DNA from: an uncultured delta proteobacterium
GTDB taxonomy: Bacteria; Desulfobacterota; Desulfobulbia; Desulfobulbales; Desulfocapsaceae
Length of the DNA stretch: 64,000 bases
Assembly: GCA_903875445.1 (NCBI GenBank)
Contig: CAIQWD010000028.1
Span: forward strand, 62,001 to 126,000
Direction of reading: 5' to 3'
The translations under genes were made by a program, and so were the position numbers. Position 1 is the stretch's first letter; each line of letters begins with the position of its first letter. This document shows positions 46,301-54,614 of the stretch, one piece after another. Under the pieces are notes generated by a model. The model was not told where the DNA came from and did no database searches. It saw nothing but the letters and a program-made list of their open reading frames with translations.

Positions 46301-48287
46301 ATTCGTCAGGAAAGGCGATACTGCCACCCTGAACGTTCAGAGTATCAACCACCTGGAGCGGAGTATTCCGGCGACAACCAACATTGAAATCACCGAACCG
46401 GGAGTCCCTAAAAGCGGCGCGATTGGAGAATCTTTCATCCTTGAGAAAAAGGGCGAACATCTTCAGCCGCTGGTGTTCAACGCCACCGGCGAGAGCGGAG
46501 CGGCCGAGGTTAATGTCGCGTTAAAAACTGCAGAAGACCTTCTGGTGGCGGGCAATGAAGCCTTCGAACTGCCCTTGAAACCTGCGGCCATGCAGCAGGT
46601 GTTAGGAAGTGTGCCCCAGGACGGCAGGTTCCTCACCACAATTCCGGAAACGGCGACGGTTCGCAGCTTGAAGGTTGAGGTCCTGTCGGGCCTTCTCGGT
46701 GCGGCCTTGAACTCGGCGGCGGTCCTTGTCTCCTACCCGTATGGCTGTACGGAACAGCTGGTGCATTCGACCGTTCCCAACCTTGTTCTTATGGATTTGG
46801 TCCGGAAGGCCGGGATCTTGCCAGGGCAACTGGGACCTCTTGGCAAAACCCTGCTGCAGGCCGAGAAAAACGCCGCCGTCGGCATCGGCAACATTATGAA
46901 AAACCAGAAGACGGACGGCGGCTTCGGGGCCTGGCGAGGGACGTCCGAGACTTCCGTGTCCGTGACCCTGACCGCGCTGTACGCGCTAAATCTCGCAAGA
47001 GACCTGAAAATCGGAGGCGCCGAACTGTCGTTTGGCCGGGGGGTGGAATGGCTGGCTAAGAAGATCGATGCCCCAAAAGACTTGAAGGATCACAGAGCCT
47101 TTTCTCCCTATGAGCTGTCGCGATTTGCGCAAATCTCTGCCTATTCACAACCCTGGGACGAACAGATTGCTTTTGTCAATACCTTGGCGCAAGCGTCGGC
47201 TCCGCCCCTTATGCACCTCGTTTACGGGCTGCGGATATTTAAGGCTAACGAGCAGCAGGATTGGAACCGCTTCAGTCAGGAATTCAAGGAGAGCAAAGTT
47301 CGGGAAACGCTTGTCGGTAAATTGAAGAAATCCCTTGAACCCTTGGAGTCTCTTGCAGAAACTCAGCTCCTTGAAAAAGATCCGCAGTTCTTCGAACAGT
47401 TGGGCTTCGGTTACGGACTACCCGCTGTCGTGTCGTCGGTGCTCGGTGTGCTGAACGATGAAAAGGCCCTTTCGCCGGACCTTAAGATGCGGCTTGGTCG
47501 CATTCTTCTCCAAGGGATGAAAAATGGCTACTGGACCTCGACCTTCGATACCGCGCAGGTGATTTTCAATACCCGAGGCCTGCTTGCCAAGGAGGCGGCC
47601 GCTGCGGCCCATGAAAAAACCGCGAGGTCCCTTACGGTTGTCCTGCAAGACGGTCGGGTGTTAGGATCGCTCGAACGGATTCCGGCGGGCTTCACCGGCC
47701 TTTTCGCAAGTCCCGGGGCGTCCGGCGATCTTGCCGATATTCGCATCACCGGGCTGCTGCCGAACGAAGTCGTATATACCCATCTGACGGCCGACGTGCC
47801 CTTTGAGGCGGTGAAACCGGTAGTGGGCGGCATCGTGGTTGAAAGAAATCTTTTCCTTGTGACCCCCACCGGCCATGAGGAGTTGAAGTCCGACACATCC
47901 CTGCGGAAGGGTGATAGCATAGTTAGTGAAATTACCGTGAAACGAGGAAGGTTGTCGGAGAAGGGGGCTCTCCAGAGCCGCTTCGTGGTGGTGGAAGACG
48001 GGGTTCCGTCGCTGGCGCAAACCATCGATAACGATGAAAGCCTTTTGGCGGATGCCAAATTGAAGCCGGATGCACCCAATTACTGGTCGTTGATCAAAGA
48101 GACCCAGCGCTATCCGGAGAAAACCATCCGCATAGCCGAGGTTGCCCCCGGCGGCGAAATCAAACTCTACCAGGTGTGGCAGGTAACCTTTAGCGGCGAG
48201 GCGTCGCTTCCACCCGCTTTGGCTTTTGACATGTATGATGAAAGTGTCCGGGGAAATACCGGGCCCGAACGCCTGAAGGTCGAATAG
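43380..48287 (+). CDS. Bacterial alpha-2-macroglobulin, YfaS/MagD operon type, with thioester motif
   Basis: A 1635-aa periplasmic protein with a signal peptide (LFLGFVGALFLPFIPTGVLA). It has successive macroglobulin beta-domains, seen in FMITDRPIFKPGENVFYKG, the MG3-like FRVRDYVKPKFYLEL and the bait-like region before FVSRSEALPL. An alpha-2-macroglobulin core follows (TAGWFPHVMTDKDG), then a helical thioester domain with SYPYGCTEQL, where C1123 and Q1126 can form the internal thioester. Family members trap proteases that cut the bait. Published work describes this operon type as usually lacking the CxEQ motif, so its presence is notable. It overlaps the DUF2138 gene by 4 bases and is followed 14 bases later by the DUF2300 gene. 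Confidence 0.9.
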   Translation: MKVRRPCIGLFLGFVGALFLPFIPTGVLAGSPFYLTVERSFSTSEKPEVRLDYTATDKPMHLRVLQPKNLETFLDGQLHISRSYEEPVSELNPGHYIVTGLNKTASPLKAFRNMLDPEFRAGFAGTSFSETIVETPKETLASPPEEVIQGPPSGFTVVRDYFIDLQYGGTATNDLGWWFASSAWDEGHYQIRRIALDALPDGVYLLQAVQGKAEGQCLMQVSSLSVQVKQSTEQLVVRVIDRGLNPILGASVSYRDGRGHWILLDQKTNAAGEVAFANPEGILDGKLVVKVETADGRKALTDTDFLPTVASDDPVFMITDRPIFKPGENVFYKGVIRTFDKGQLKVPSFKDTKAKIHLVRSDGQATEVNETVPLTPFGSFSGELDLDPLQTPGLYRLIAEIEKKPYGGEFRVRDYVKPKFYLELIDRSPVVVEGEQFSVKFKARRYGGGVPAGVKYEVFLYRKKFEAPQWVTEAGGGLSSGTDYWGEIRSTSALTEPQRIFSSSESRLTAIDPSLSNPWDTAPQMNESGEESFTFDLPKTEVKKDANEGKSTDEEWIYTLMVRAMDPAGSTAILTDNIFVSRSEALPLVRFSSNTARVGEKGLTLQLRSTYPDGKPASLAGGVIDLFMEKGKEAPENIGKFPFATDERGLYQLTLPESAKAGRLRAVATLETLAGKPMRHPAASEPALMVIGSDDGTAVFEADGLQLYTSKTILSAGEKAEVLAILPAGWGKEESGTVWETIAGTRVYETKATAVQGRSRWFAVEAKPEYGTGFYHTVSIPTKGGRYDEKTLGFRIIPESKRLRIAVTPELEETAPLKPMKIALKVEDVSGSPAPDTELAVTIVDRAVYAVQPEIRPGIFDFFYPLPRQNVATFYSDELQGYGYADILKKPNFKLGALKSQSKMAKKSMRDTAGWFPHVMTDKDGLATITVDLPANVTEWLITAVAADKLGRVGEEKRQFRTRSDIAVEVLAPQFVRKGDTATLNVQSINHLERSIPATTNIEITEPGVPKSGAIGESFILEKKGEHLQPLVFNATGESGAAEVNVALKTAEDLLVAGNEAFELPLKPAAMQQVLGSVPQDGRFLTTIPETATVRSLKVEVLSGLLGAALNSAAVLVSYPYGCTEQLVHSTVPNLVLMDLVRKAGILPGQLGPLGKTLLQAEKNAAVGIGNIMKNQKTDGGFGAWRGTSETSVSVTLTALYALNLARDLKIGGAELSFGRGVEWLAKKIDAPKDLKDHRAFSPYELSRFAQISAYSQPWDEQIAFVNTLAQASAPPLMHLVYGLRIFKANEQQDWNRFSQEFKESKVRETLVGKLKKSLEPLESLAETQLLEKDPQFFEQLGFGYGLPAVVSSVLGVLNDEKALSPDLKMRLGRILLQGMKNGYWTSTFDTAQVIFNTRGLLAKEAAAAAHEKTARSLTVVLQDGRVLGSLERIPAGFTGLFASPGASGDLADIRITGLLPNEVVYTHLTADVPFEAVKPVVGGIVVERNLFLVTPTGHEELKSDTSLRKGDSIVSEITVKRGRLSEKGALQSRFVVVEDGVPSLAQTIDNDESLLADAKLKPDAPNYWSLIKETQRYPEKTIRIAEVAPGGEIKLYQVWQVTFSGEASLPPALAFDMYDESVRGNTGPERLKVE

Positions 48288-48301
48288 GTTTTTTTTCAAA
48301 A

Positions 48302-50473
48302 ATGTTTGGGTTTTTCCGGAGGCTTTTTGCCAAAACGCTGTTCTTGGAGGCCGGCGCGGCACTTCTTTTTTTTGGCTCTTTGATCCATAACGAGGCGCTC
48401 TTCCAGCATGGCGAAAGGGCACTCGCAGAGTTGCAAAGTCAAGGCTACCAAGGTCCAACAGTTGCCGAACCGGTGCGGATCTACCCGGGCAAGACCGATG
48501 GACCATTCAGCGGCGTTCATGCCGGCAGCTGGCGACCGGGCGTCATCACCTTGCGACAGCAACCCCAAGGCGTTTTTGGCTCCGAGGTGTATCTTCGCCA
48601 CGAGTTGCTGCACGAGGCCTCGTTTCGCACCTGCAAGGGCAACCTGCCTCTCTGGGCCGAGGAGGCGGCAGCCATCCACTTCAGCGGCGAGCTTCCGGCA
48701 GACGTTTCCATAAAAGCGATTTCCGAACCTTCACTCGAACACTTACGGGAGCGCGTCCGGGCAGGCGCGCGGTTGGACGAGGAAAGCTACACTGCGCTTT
48801 CACATCTTCTGAACTTGCACGGTTGGCCGCAAACCCCTTGCAGCGTTTCACCAGCCATCGCCAAGGCGCTGCAGCCGCTATCCGCCGCAGCAAAACAGGA
48901 CTTCAGTTACCTTCTGATAAGTTTACTCTCCGGTCGGATCCTGGAGGCCAAAGGTGACCTCCAAGAGCGCTATCCTCCGGGCTCTCTCTTGAAAATTCCC
49001 TATGCCGCGTCCTTAAACGAGGCAGCCAGCGAGGTTGTCGGGGCTGAACTTTCGGCAAGCGACACCGGAAAACTTCTTGCCCGCCGACAGGCATTTAATA
49101 TCGACCGTTACCGGCTGCTCATTTCGATGATTGCCGATGCGCCCCTTGGCGAGCGGGTTGCGCCGCAAGAAGCAGCCAGCAAAAACCAGACATTTTGGCG
49201 GCGCTATCTCGGGGAGCGGGATGAGGCCGGCCTTTTCCCGCTAGAGGCGAATTTGCAAGAACTTGCCCTCATGCTGCGTGCCGCCCTTCTCTCGACTCCC
49301 GAACGTTTTTCCGGTTTGTCACAAAATGGAATAACGCCAGGATCGACCCTCTACGAGCGGCCTGAAACGGAAAAGAAGATTGTTAACAAGCTCCGGGCCC
49401 TTTGCAAAACCGGCACGGTGTCGGACGAGCGGGGACAACCGCTGGCAGGCCACCTCATGGTGGCGTGGCCCAAGGAGAATCCGGTCTATCTGGCGATATT
49501 CCGCAAGACCGGGGTGCCTGGGTCGGCAGTTTTGCGACCGGCTGCCCTCGTATTAAAAGAATGGGAAAAGAGGTGGCCAAGCAGTTTCGGAGAAGTGCGG
49601 GTGCGGCTGCTTTCCCTTGTCCCAGCCACTTCCTGGAAGGCCTATGAGCCCTGCCCGGTTTTGCCGCTTCGGGAACACGAGAAACTCGTCGAAAAAGCAA
49701 GCCTCTGCGGTAGGTTCCAAATCATTTCGTCGGCCAAGGGCGGTCGGCCGGAGCGCATTGTCTGGGGCGTTCTCGAAACTCGGTCGGAAGCGGACGCCGT
49801 GGTTCTTGAAACGGACCCCTTCACATTTGCCGATCAGGTGCTGGAGAGTGAAGCCGACGATCTCAGCGGCGAGGCCAAGGCTGCTCTCCGGGCGGTGATC
49901 GTCTGGAACGGGGTCCATGGCGGACACAGACATCCGGAAACGGAGGCCCTGTGCGATTCCACCCACTGCATGGTGTTTCAGGGGGTGCTCCCCGGAAAGA
50001 CGGAAAAAAGACCCGATCCGATAGAACCGCGACTTATTGCACTGTTGAATGGCATCGCCAAAAAGCAACAAGGTGATTGGCTCTCCTTTTCCGAAGGCGG
50101 GGCAGAAAAATGGACAAAACAGCTGTCCTTTACGGAAATCGAGCGCCTGGTGAATGAGCCGAGGGTCCACGATATCCGCCGCGAGAGAAAACGCAGCGGC
50201 GAGATCGTCATTCACCTCATGTACCCGGAAAATGAAGAAGTCGTGCCATGCGAAGTATTCCGCAACCGGATGAAACTCCTTTCTTGCCCTGCCGTCATCG
50301 AACGGGATGAACCAGGGCACCTGTGGCGTTTCGAAGGAATCGGCAAAGGGCATGGCCTCGGGCTCTCGGTTGCGCGGGCAAGAATACTTTCCCAAACCGG
50401 CTACGATGCGGCAAAAATTATTGAGGATGCTTACGGAGCGGGATTGGGTGGGGGGAGCGTCGCGTCCGAGTAG
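48302..50473 (+). CDS. DUF2300 (YfaQ-type) protein with HELLH, PBP-like and SpoIID-like motifs
   Basis: A 723-aa protein anchored by an N-terminal hydrophobic helix (FLEAGAALLFFGSLI). Three enzyme-like regions can be read. First, HELLH at 100-104 with WAEEAAAIHF about 14 residues on is the zinc metalloprotease pattern. Second, S228-L-L-K231 in PGSLLKIPYAAS, S293-K-N295 and K369-T-G371 in ALCKTGTVSDERG reproduce the SxxK, SxN and KTG boxes of penicillin-binding proteins and serine beta-lactamases. Third, the C-terminal part with GKGHGLGLS (681-689) resembles SpoIID lytic transglycosylases. E. coli YfaQ is shorter (about 550 aa). It is the last gene of the operon, and activities are inferred from motifs only. 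Confidence 0.8.
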   Translation: MFGFFRRLFAKTLFLEAGAALLFFGSLIHNEALFQHGERALAELQSQGYQGPTVAEPVRIYPGKTDGPFSGVHAGSWRPGVITLRQQPQGVFGSEVYLRHELLHEASFRTCKGNLPLWAEEAAAIHFSGELPADVSIKAISEPSLEHLRERVRAGARLDEESYTALSHLLNLHGWPQTPCSVSPAIAKALQPLSAAAKQDFSYLLISLLSGRILEAKGDLQERYPPGSLLKIPYAASLNEAASEVVGAELSASDTGKLLARRQAFNIDRYRLLISMIADAPLGERVAPQEAASKNQTFWRRYLGERDEAGLFPLEANLQELALMLRAALLSTPERFSGLSQNGITPGSTLYERPETEKKIVNKLRALCKTGTVSDERGQPLAGHLMVAWPKENPVYLAIFRKTGVPGSAVLRPAALVLKEWEKRWPSSFGEVRVRLLSLVPATSWKAYEPCPVLPLREHEKLVEKASLCGRFQIISSAKGGRPERIVWGVLETRSEADAVVLETDPFTFADQVLESEADDLSGEAKAALRAVIVWNGVHGGHRHPETEALCDSTHCMVFQGVLPGKTEKRPDPIEPRLIALLNGIAKKQQGDWLSFSEGGAEKWTKQLSFTEIERLVNEPRVHDIRRERKRSGEIVIHLMYPENEEVVPCEVFRNRMKLLSCPAVIERDEPGHLWRFEGIGKGHGLGLSVARARILSQTGYDAAKIIEDAYGAGLGGGSVASE

Positions 50474-50508
50474 AGCCGTGACAGTGAAATCGGCAAAGTG
50501 CCAAGTCG

Positions 50509-51918
50509 TCACCTGATAGTCTCTACAGCTGGGTAGTCCTCAATGACCAGCATTTTCTTCCAAGCCCCGCGCCGGAAACGCAGGGCGGAGAGGACAAAAA
50601 GCACGGTGACAAAGCAAAGCACCCAGAGCCAGGCGGTATGGACACTGATCTGCAGGTATTCGATCCCGATATACACCGGCAAAACCAGACAGAATGGCGA
50701 AACTAGAGCTATGGCCAGCATCATGAAGCGCGTATCGCCGGCACCGCGCAGGGCGCCGCTGAAGACCATGTATAAGGCGTCGAAAAACAGGTAGGCGCTG
50801 ACAATTTGCAGTAGCGGTCGGCTGAGGTGCAGCACAGCCTCATGCGTTCTGGCACCCTGACCAGTGGCGAGAAAGGGCGAGAGGACAAGGTCGGGGACAA
50901 AGATGAAGACCAGATCGACCCCCAGGATATAGAGCATGAGCAGATGGCAGCCGCTGGCGACATATTCCGAGGCAAGGCTGGGCTTGCCTCGCCCCAGGGC
51001 CTGGCCGACAAGAACACTCATTCCCTGGGAGACGCCCATGGAGGGCATGAAGGCCAGGGCATTGATGGACAGGACGATGTTGGTTGCCGCCAGCTCAGCA
51101 AGTCCAATGCGACCGACGAGGAGAATAAACAGGGTGAAGGCCAGGATGTCCATGGTAAACTGCAGCGAGCCGGGGACCCCGAAGCGCATCAGCCGAGCAA
51201 AGATCTCCCGGTCGAAGCGCATATTTTTAAAGATCCCGAAACGGCGATTGTTGGCCTTGGTGAAGATCAGTCCGGCGAGACAGGCAACATTCACTCCCCA
51301 GGACACAACCGTGGCCATGGCGGCACCCTTGATGCCTAGCGCAGGCAGCCCCCAGTGGCCGAAGATCAGGGCGTAATCGAGGGGAATGTGGATAAAAACA
51401 CTGAAAAAGGTGATAAGCATTACCGGCCTGGTCTTACCCCGACCGCTGAAAAAGGCGGCGAGGGTCACCATCGCCACATGGAGAACGGCACCCCGGCAAA
51501 GAATGGAAAAGTAGATCTCCTCAAGCTCTCGTACTCCTTGCGGGTGCCCGGCCAGGGTAAAGAGCGGTCCCGCGGCAAAGACCCCCAGCAGCCAGAGAAG
51601 CAGGCCGGAGGCAAGGGTGAAATAGATGCCCTGCCACAGCACGCAGCCGATCTTTCGTTCATCGCCCCGGCCGGTATACTGAGCGATGAAGACCCCGGCA
51701 TAGCCGCCGACGCCCCCGAAAAAAGCGATGGGCAGATAGGAGGTGATGCCGGCGGGAAGGGCGGCGGAGATCGCGTCAAGGCTGTAGTTGGCAAGAAAGA
51801 CCCGGTCGGTGAATTCCATCAGGGTGGTAGCCGAAAGGCTGATGACCAGTGGGAGACAGACTCGCAGTACCTCCCGGTAACGGTCTCTCCGGCGCCAAAT
51901 TTTTAGAAAAAAGATCAT
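50509..51918 (-). CDS. MATE-family efflux transporter
   Basis: The 469-aa protein has about twelve membrane helices in two repeated MATE halves (YREVLRVCLPLVISLSATTL at the start of the first, GVPGSLQFTMDILAFTLFI at the second). Such pumps exchange Na+ or H+ for cationic drugs or metabolites. It faces the macroglobulin operon tail to tail with a 35-base gap. On its other side it diverges from a ferredoxin-nitroreductase gene with 40 bases between start codons. No specific substrate is suggested. Confidence 0.87.
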   Translation of the reverse strand: MIFFLKIWRRRDRYREVLRVCLPLVISLSATTLMEFTDRVFLANYSLDAISAALPAGITSYLPIAFFGGVGGYAGVFIAQYTGRGDERKIGCVLWQGIYFTLASGLLLWLLGVFAAGPLFTLAGHPQGVRELEEIYFSILCRGAVLHVAMVTLAAFFSGRGKTRPVMLITFFSVFIHIPLDYALIFGHWGLPALGIKGAAMATVVSWGVNVACLAGLIFTKANNRRFGIFKNMRFDREIFARLMRFGVPGSLQFTMDILAFTLFILLVGRIGLAELAATNIVLSINALAFMPSMGVSQGMSVLVGQALGRGKPSLASEYVASGCHLLMLYILGVDLVFIFVPDLVLSPFLATGQGARTHEAVLHLSRPLLQIVSAYLFFDALYMVFSGALRGAGDTRFMMLAIALVSPFCLVLPVYIGIEYLQISVHTAWLWVLCFVTVLFVLSALRFRRGAWKKMLVIEDYPAVETIR

Positions 51919-51958
51919 GATGTGGGTGTTGTTTCCGAGTTAATTTTGGGAATTTCCT

Positions 51959-52876
51959 ATGGTGCAGGAACAGATAATCATCGATCGACAAAAATGCACG
52001 GGCTGCGGCGTTTGTGCGGCGATTTGTCCGTATCGGGTAATCAGTATGAAGGACGGCATTGCCGAGCACAGCGGCGTGGCCTGCTTTCTCTGCGACCACT
52101 GCCGGGCGGTCTGTCCGCAGGAGGCAATTACCACACCTCTGCAGAGTGCCACCCTCGGATTGGTCACCATCGAGGAAAAATCTGAGGTCATAGGTCCCGG
52201 CACAAGCAATGTGCCTGCGCTCGTCGCCCTGATGCGTTCCCGGCGCTCATGCAGGAATTATCGGGATAAAACCGTACCCCTGGCAATGCTCCTCGATCTG
52301 GTGAAGATCGGTACCACCGCCCCCTCCGGCACCAACAGTCAGGGCTGGAATTTTGTTGTTCTGCCCAGTCGCGAAGATGTTCTGGTGCTTGGCAGCATGG
52401 TGTCCAATTACTACCGGAAATTGAACCGGATGGCGGCAAATCCGCTGTTGCGCGGCTTGGTTAAGATATTTGGCGGCGACAGTCTCGGGCGTTATTATCG
52501 CAACTATTTTGCCTCCGTCGCCGAGGCCCTGCGGCAGTGGGACGAGCAGGGAATGGACCGGTTATTTCATGGGGCGACGGCGACCATCCTGATCACCGGC
52601 CGGAAGACAGCCAGCTGCCCGGCGGAAGACGCCCTCCTTGCCACCCAGAATATCCTCCTGGCGGCCCATGCCATGGGTCTTGGCTGCTGCCTCATCGGCT
52701 TTGCGGTGGAGGCGATGCGTCGTGCCGGTAGCATGAGACAAAAGGTGGAGATTCCGGACGACGAAGAAATCTACAGTGTCATTGCCCTCGGTTTTCCAGC
52801 GGTGGCCTATTATCGCCACGCCAGCCGCAAGCTTGTCGAGCCGAGGATTGTCCGGTTGGCAACTTCGCGAAGATAA
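51959..52876 (+). CDS. Ferredoxin-nitroreductase fusion protein
   Basis: The 305-aa protein begins with a two-cluster ferredoxin domain (C13-C16-C19-C23 in CTGCGVCAAICP, and C42-C45-C48-C52 in CFLCDHCRAVCP). It continues with an FMN-binding nitroreductase domain (about 85-290; SRRSCRNYRDKTVP, APSGTNSQGWNFVV, ALGFP). Such fusions are widespread in anaerobes and reduce unknown substrates using reduced ferredoxin electrons. The start is ATG 51959. It is followed after 132 bases by a RapZ-like gene with its own promoter. Confidence 0.87.
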   Translation: MVQEQIIIDRQKCTGCGVCAAICPYRVISMKDGIAEHSGVACFLCDHCRAVCPQEAITTPLQSATLGLVTIEEKSEVIGPGTSNVPALVALMRSRRSCRNYRDKTVPLAMLLDLVKIGTTAPSGTNSQGWNFVVLPSREDVLVLGSMVSNYYRKLNRMAANPLLRGLVKIFGGDSLGRYYRNYFASVAEALRQWDEQGMDRLFHGATATILITGRKTASCPAEDALLATQNILLAAHAMGLGCCLIGFAVEAMRRAGSMRQKVEIPDDEEIYSVIALGFPAVAYYRHASRKLVEPRIVRLATSRR

Positions 52877-52897
52877 CCCTTCCCGGATGTTCAGGTC

Positions 52898-52925
52898 TTG
52901 CAAGGTTTGGTAAATGGTTTATATA
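52898..52925 (+). promoter_or_regulatory. Promoter of the RapZ-domain gene
   Basis: TTGCAA (52898-52903), a 16-base spacer and TATATA (52920-52925) suggest a sigma-70 promoter. The leader that follows (52960-53008) is a G-rich string of imperfect repeats. Confidence 0.4.
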
Positions 52926-52958
52926 AGCAGGACAAGGCGATGGCGAGAGCACTCGGCG

Positions 52959-53007
52959 GGAGGTCGCCGGGCACCGGGAGGTGACCGGGGGTACCGGAGG
53001 AGACCGG
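52959..53007. repeat. G-rich imperfect tandem repeats in a leader
   Basis: Three units of roughly 17-20 bases follow each other: GGGAGGTCGCCGGGCACC, GGGAGGTGACCGGGGGTACC and GGAGGAGACCGGC. The last ends at the start codon of the RapZ-domain gene and supplies its Shine-Dalgarno, so folding of the repeats could affect translation. Confidence 0.4.
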
Positions 53008-53008
53008 C

Positions 53009-53401
53009 ATGGATACGACAAGGCAGTTAAGAGTTATACTCTTTTCCTTTGGCTTTAAATACGGTACGCCGGTTGATATCAATCAACTCTGGGATGTGCG
53101 CTTTCTCCCCAACCCCTATTGGGTTCCCGACCTGCGGCCGAAGAACGGTAAGGACCCCGAGGTCGCCGAATATGTTCTGGCGAGCCAGCCGGGCCTGACC
53201 TTCTGGCAGCATCTCCAACCTCTCCTGCTTTTTCTCATCAAAGAAAACCTGGCGACCGAGAAGAAAACCCTGCGGATCGCCGTCGGCTGCACCGGGGGAC
53301 GACACCGGTCTGTTGCCGTCACCGAAAAGATTGCCGCACTTCTTTCCGAGCAGCCGGTACAACTGACGGTCTTTCACCGGGATATCGCCAGAGACGAATA
53401 G
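53009..53401 (+). CDS. Stand-alone RapZ C-terminal domain protein
   Basis: The 130-aa protein matches only the C-terminal half of RapZ (about 285 aa). It has FSFGFKYGTPVDINQLWDVRF with LPNPYWVPDLR, and the signature AVGCTGGRHRSVAVTEK. In RapZ this half binds RNA and the effector glucosamine-6-phosphate, while the missing N-terminal half has the Walker-type P-loop. Short proteins of this kind exist in other phyla. RNA binding here is inference. It starts at ATG 53009 with GGAGGAG upstream. Confidence 0.82.
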   Translation: MDTTRQLRVILFSFGFKYGTPVDINQLWDVRFLPNPYWVPDLRPKNGKDPEVAEYVLASQPGLTFWQHLQPLLLFLIKENLATEKKTLRIAVGCTGGRHRSVAVTEKIAALLSEQPVQLTVFHRDIARDE

Positions 53402-53427
53402 CTCGCATAGTTTACAACCGAGTCACT

Positions 53428-54600
53428 ATGGAAAAGATACCCCTTTTGTTGCTCTTTCTCGGCCATGTCACGGTGGACACCTGCCAGGGCACCCTGCCGG
53501 TTGTGATGGCTAAGCTGAAAGAAGTTTTTGAGTTGAGTTACTTCCAGGTGGGCATCATGATGATGCTCCTCAATCTCACCTCATCGGTGATCCAGCCGAT
53601 ATTCGGGATGGTTTCCGACCGTTTTCGCACCGGCTGGTTTGTTCCGGTGGGCATTCTCTGGACGGCCCTTGCCATGGGCCTGGTCGGCTGGGCACCCAGC
53701 TACGGTGTCGCGGCGCTTCTGGTGGGGCTGGCCGGGCTCGGTACTGCCGCCTTTCACCCCCGGGCGATGATGGCGGTGTATCTGGTCAGCGGCATGCAGC
53801 GCGGGTTTGGCGCCGCCATCTTCTCGACCGGAGGCAATCTGGGCTTTGCCCTGGGACCGGTGCTGGGCAGTCTGTTGGTGCTCGGTATCGGGCTCCATGC
53901 TACGCTTGCCTTGATCCCTGTCGGCGTGCTGCTGTTTTGGGTCATCATCTTCTATTCCGGTGATTTCCTCCGCCGCGAGACAGCCAAAAAAACATCGTCA
54001 CAACAGAAAGATGGGAAAAAAGCTGCAGGGATTCCCTGGATCGGGCTGATTGCCCTGTGTTTGATCGTCACCATCCGTTCCTGGGTCTATATGAGCACCA
54101 TTACCTATCTGCCCCTGTTGTTCCAGAATCGGGGCATTCAGCTCGCATCCGGCAGCCTGATCCTGACACTTTTTCTCGCCTGCGGTGCCGCCGCCGGACT
54201 TTATGGCGGGCATGTCTCCGACCGGGCCGGACGGAAGATCGTCATCATCGGCAGTTCTCTCCTCTTTCCGCTCTTGGCTGCGGCGATGCTCGTAGCCAAA
54301 GGGCCCTGGCTGTGGCTTCTCGCCGGGGCTTCGGGTGCTGCCCTGCTTGCCTCCTTTTCGGTGACGATCGTTCTTGCCCAGGAACTCTTGCCGAATAATC
54401 TGGGTCTTGCTTCGGGGTTGATTTTGGGCCTCGGCTTCGGCACCGGTGGGTTGGGTACCGCCCTTTCCGGCTATCTCGCCGATCATATCGGCCTGTATCA
54501 AACCTTCTGGGTACTGGCCCTTGCCCCTCTTCTCAGCATCGTTCTCGTCGGTTTCATCAAGTTGACCAAGGAACCTGCCCCGAGCGAGGTGCGTGGGTAA
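53428..54600 (+). CDS. MFS transporter, fosmidomycin-resistance (Fsr)-like
   Basis: The 390-aa protein has twelve predicted membrane helices and the Fsr-type N-terminus (LLLFLGHVTVDTCQGTLPVVM) with the conserved early Asp and His. The signature loop is GMVSDRFRTGWFVPVG, and the second-half loop is GGHVSDRAGRKIVIIG. Fsr-like pumps export fosmidomycin-like or other compounds. It is 26 bases downstream of the RapZ-domain gene and ends 14 bases from a convergent response regulator. Confidence 0.83.
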   Translation: MEKIPLLLLFLGHVTVDTCQGTLPVVMAKLKEVFELSYFQVGIMMMLLNLTSSVIQPIFGMVSDRFRTGWFVPVGILWTALAMGLVGWAPSYGVAALLVGLAGLGTAAFHPRAMMAVYLVSGMQRGFGAAIFSTGGNLGFALGPVLGSLLVLGIGLHATLALIPVGVLLFWVIIFYSGDFLRRETAKKTSSQQKDGKKAAGIPWIGLIALCLIVTIRSWVYMSTITYLPLLFQNRGIQLASGSLILTLFLACGAAAGLYGGHVSDRAGRKIVIIGSSLLFPLLAAAMLVAKGPWLWLLAGASGAALLASFSVTIVLAQELLPNNLGLASGLILGLGFGTGGLGTALSGYLADHIGLYQTFWVLALAPLLSIVLVGFIKLTKEPAPSEVRG

Positions 54601-54614
54601 TTGCAAGGGCGATT

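Noticed and set aside
48302-50473. Reading the DUF2300 gene as two genes or a pseudogene because it is longer than E. coli YfaQ
   Set aside because: One uninterrupted frame with motifs in sensible order and a normal start; extra length is at the N-terminal HELLH region.
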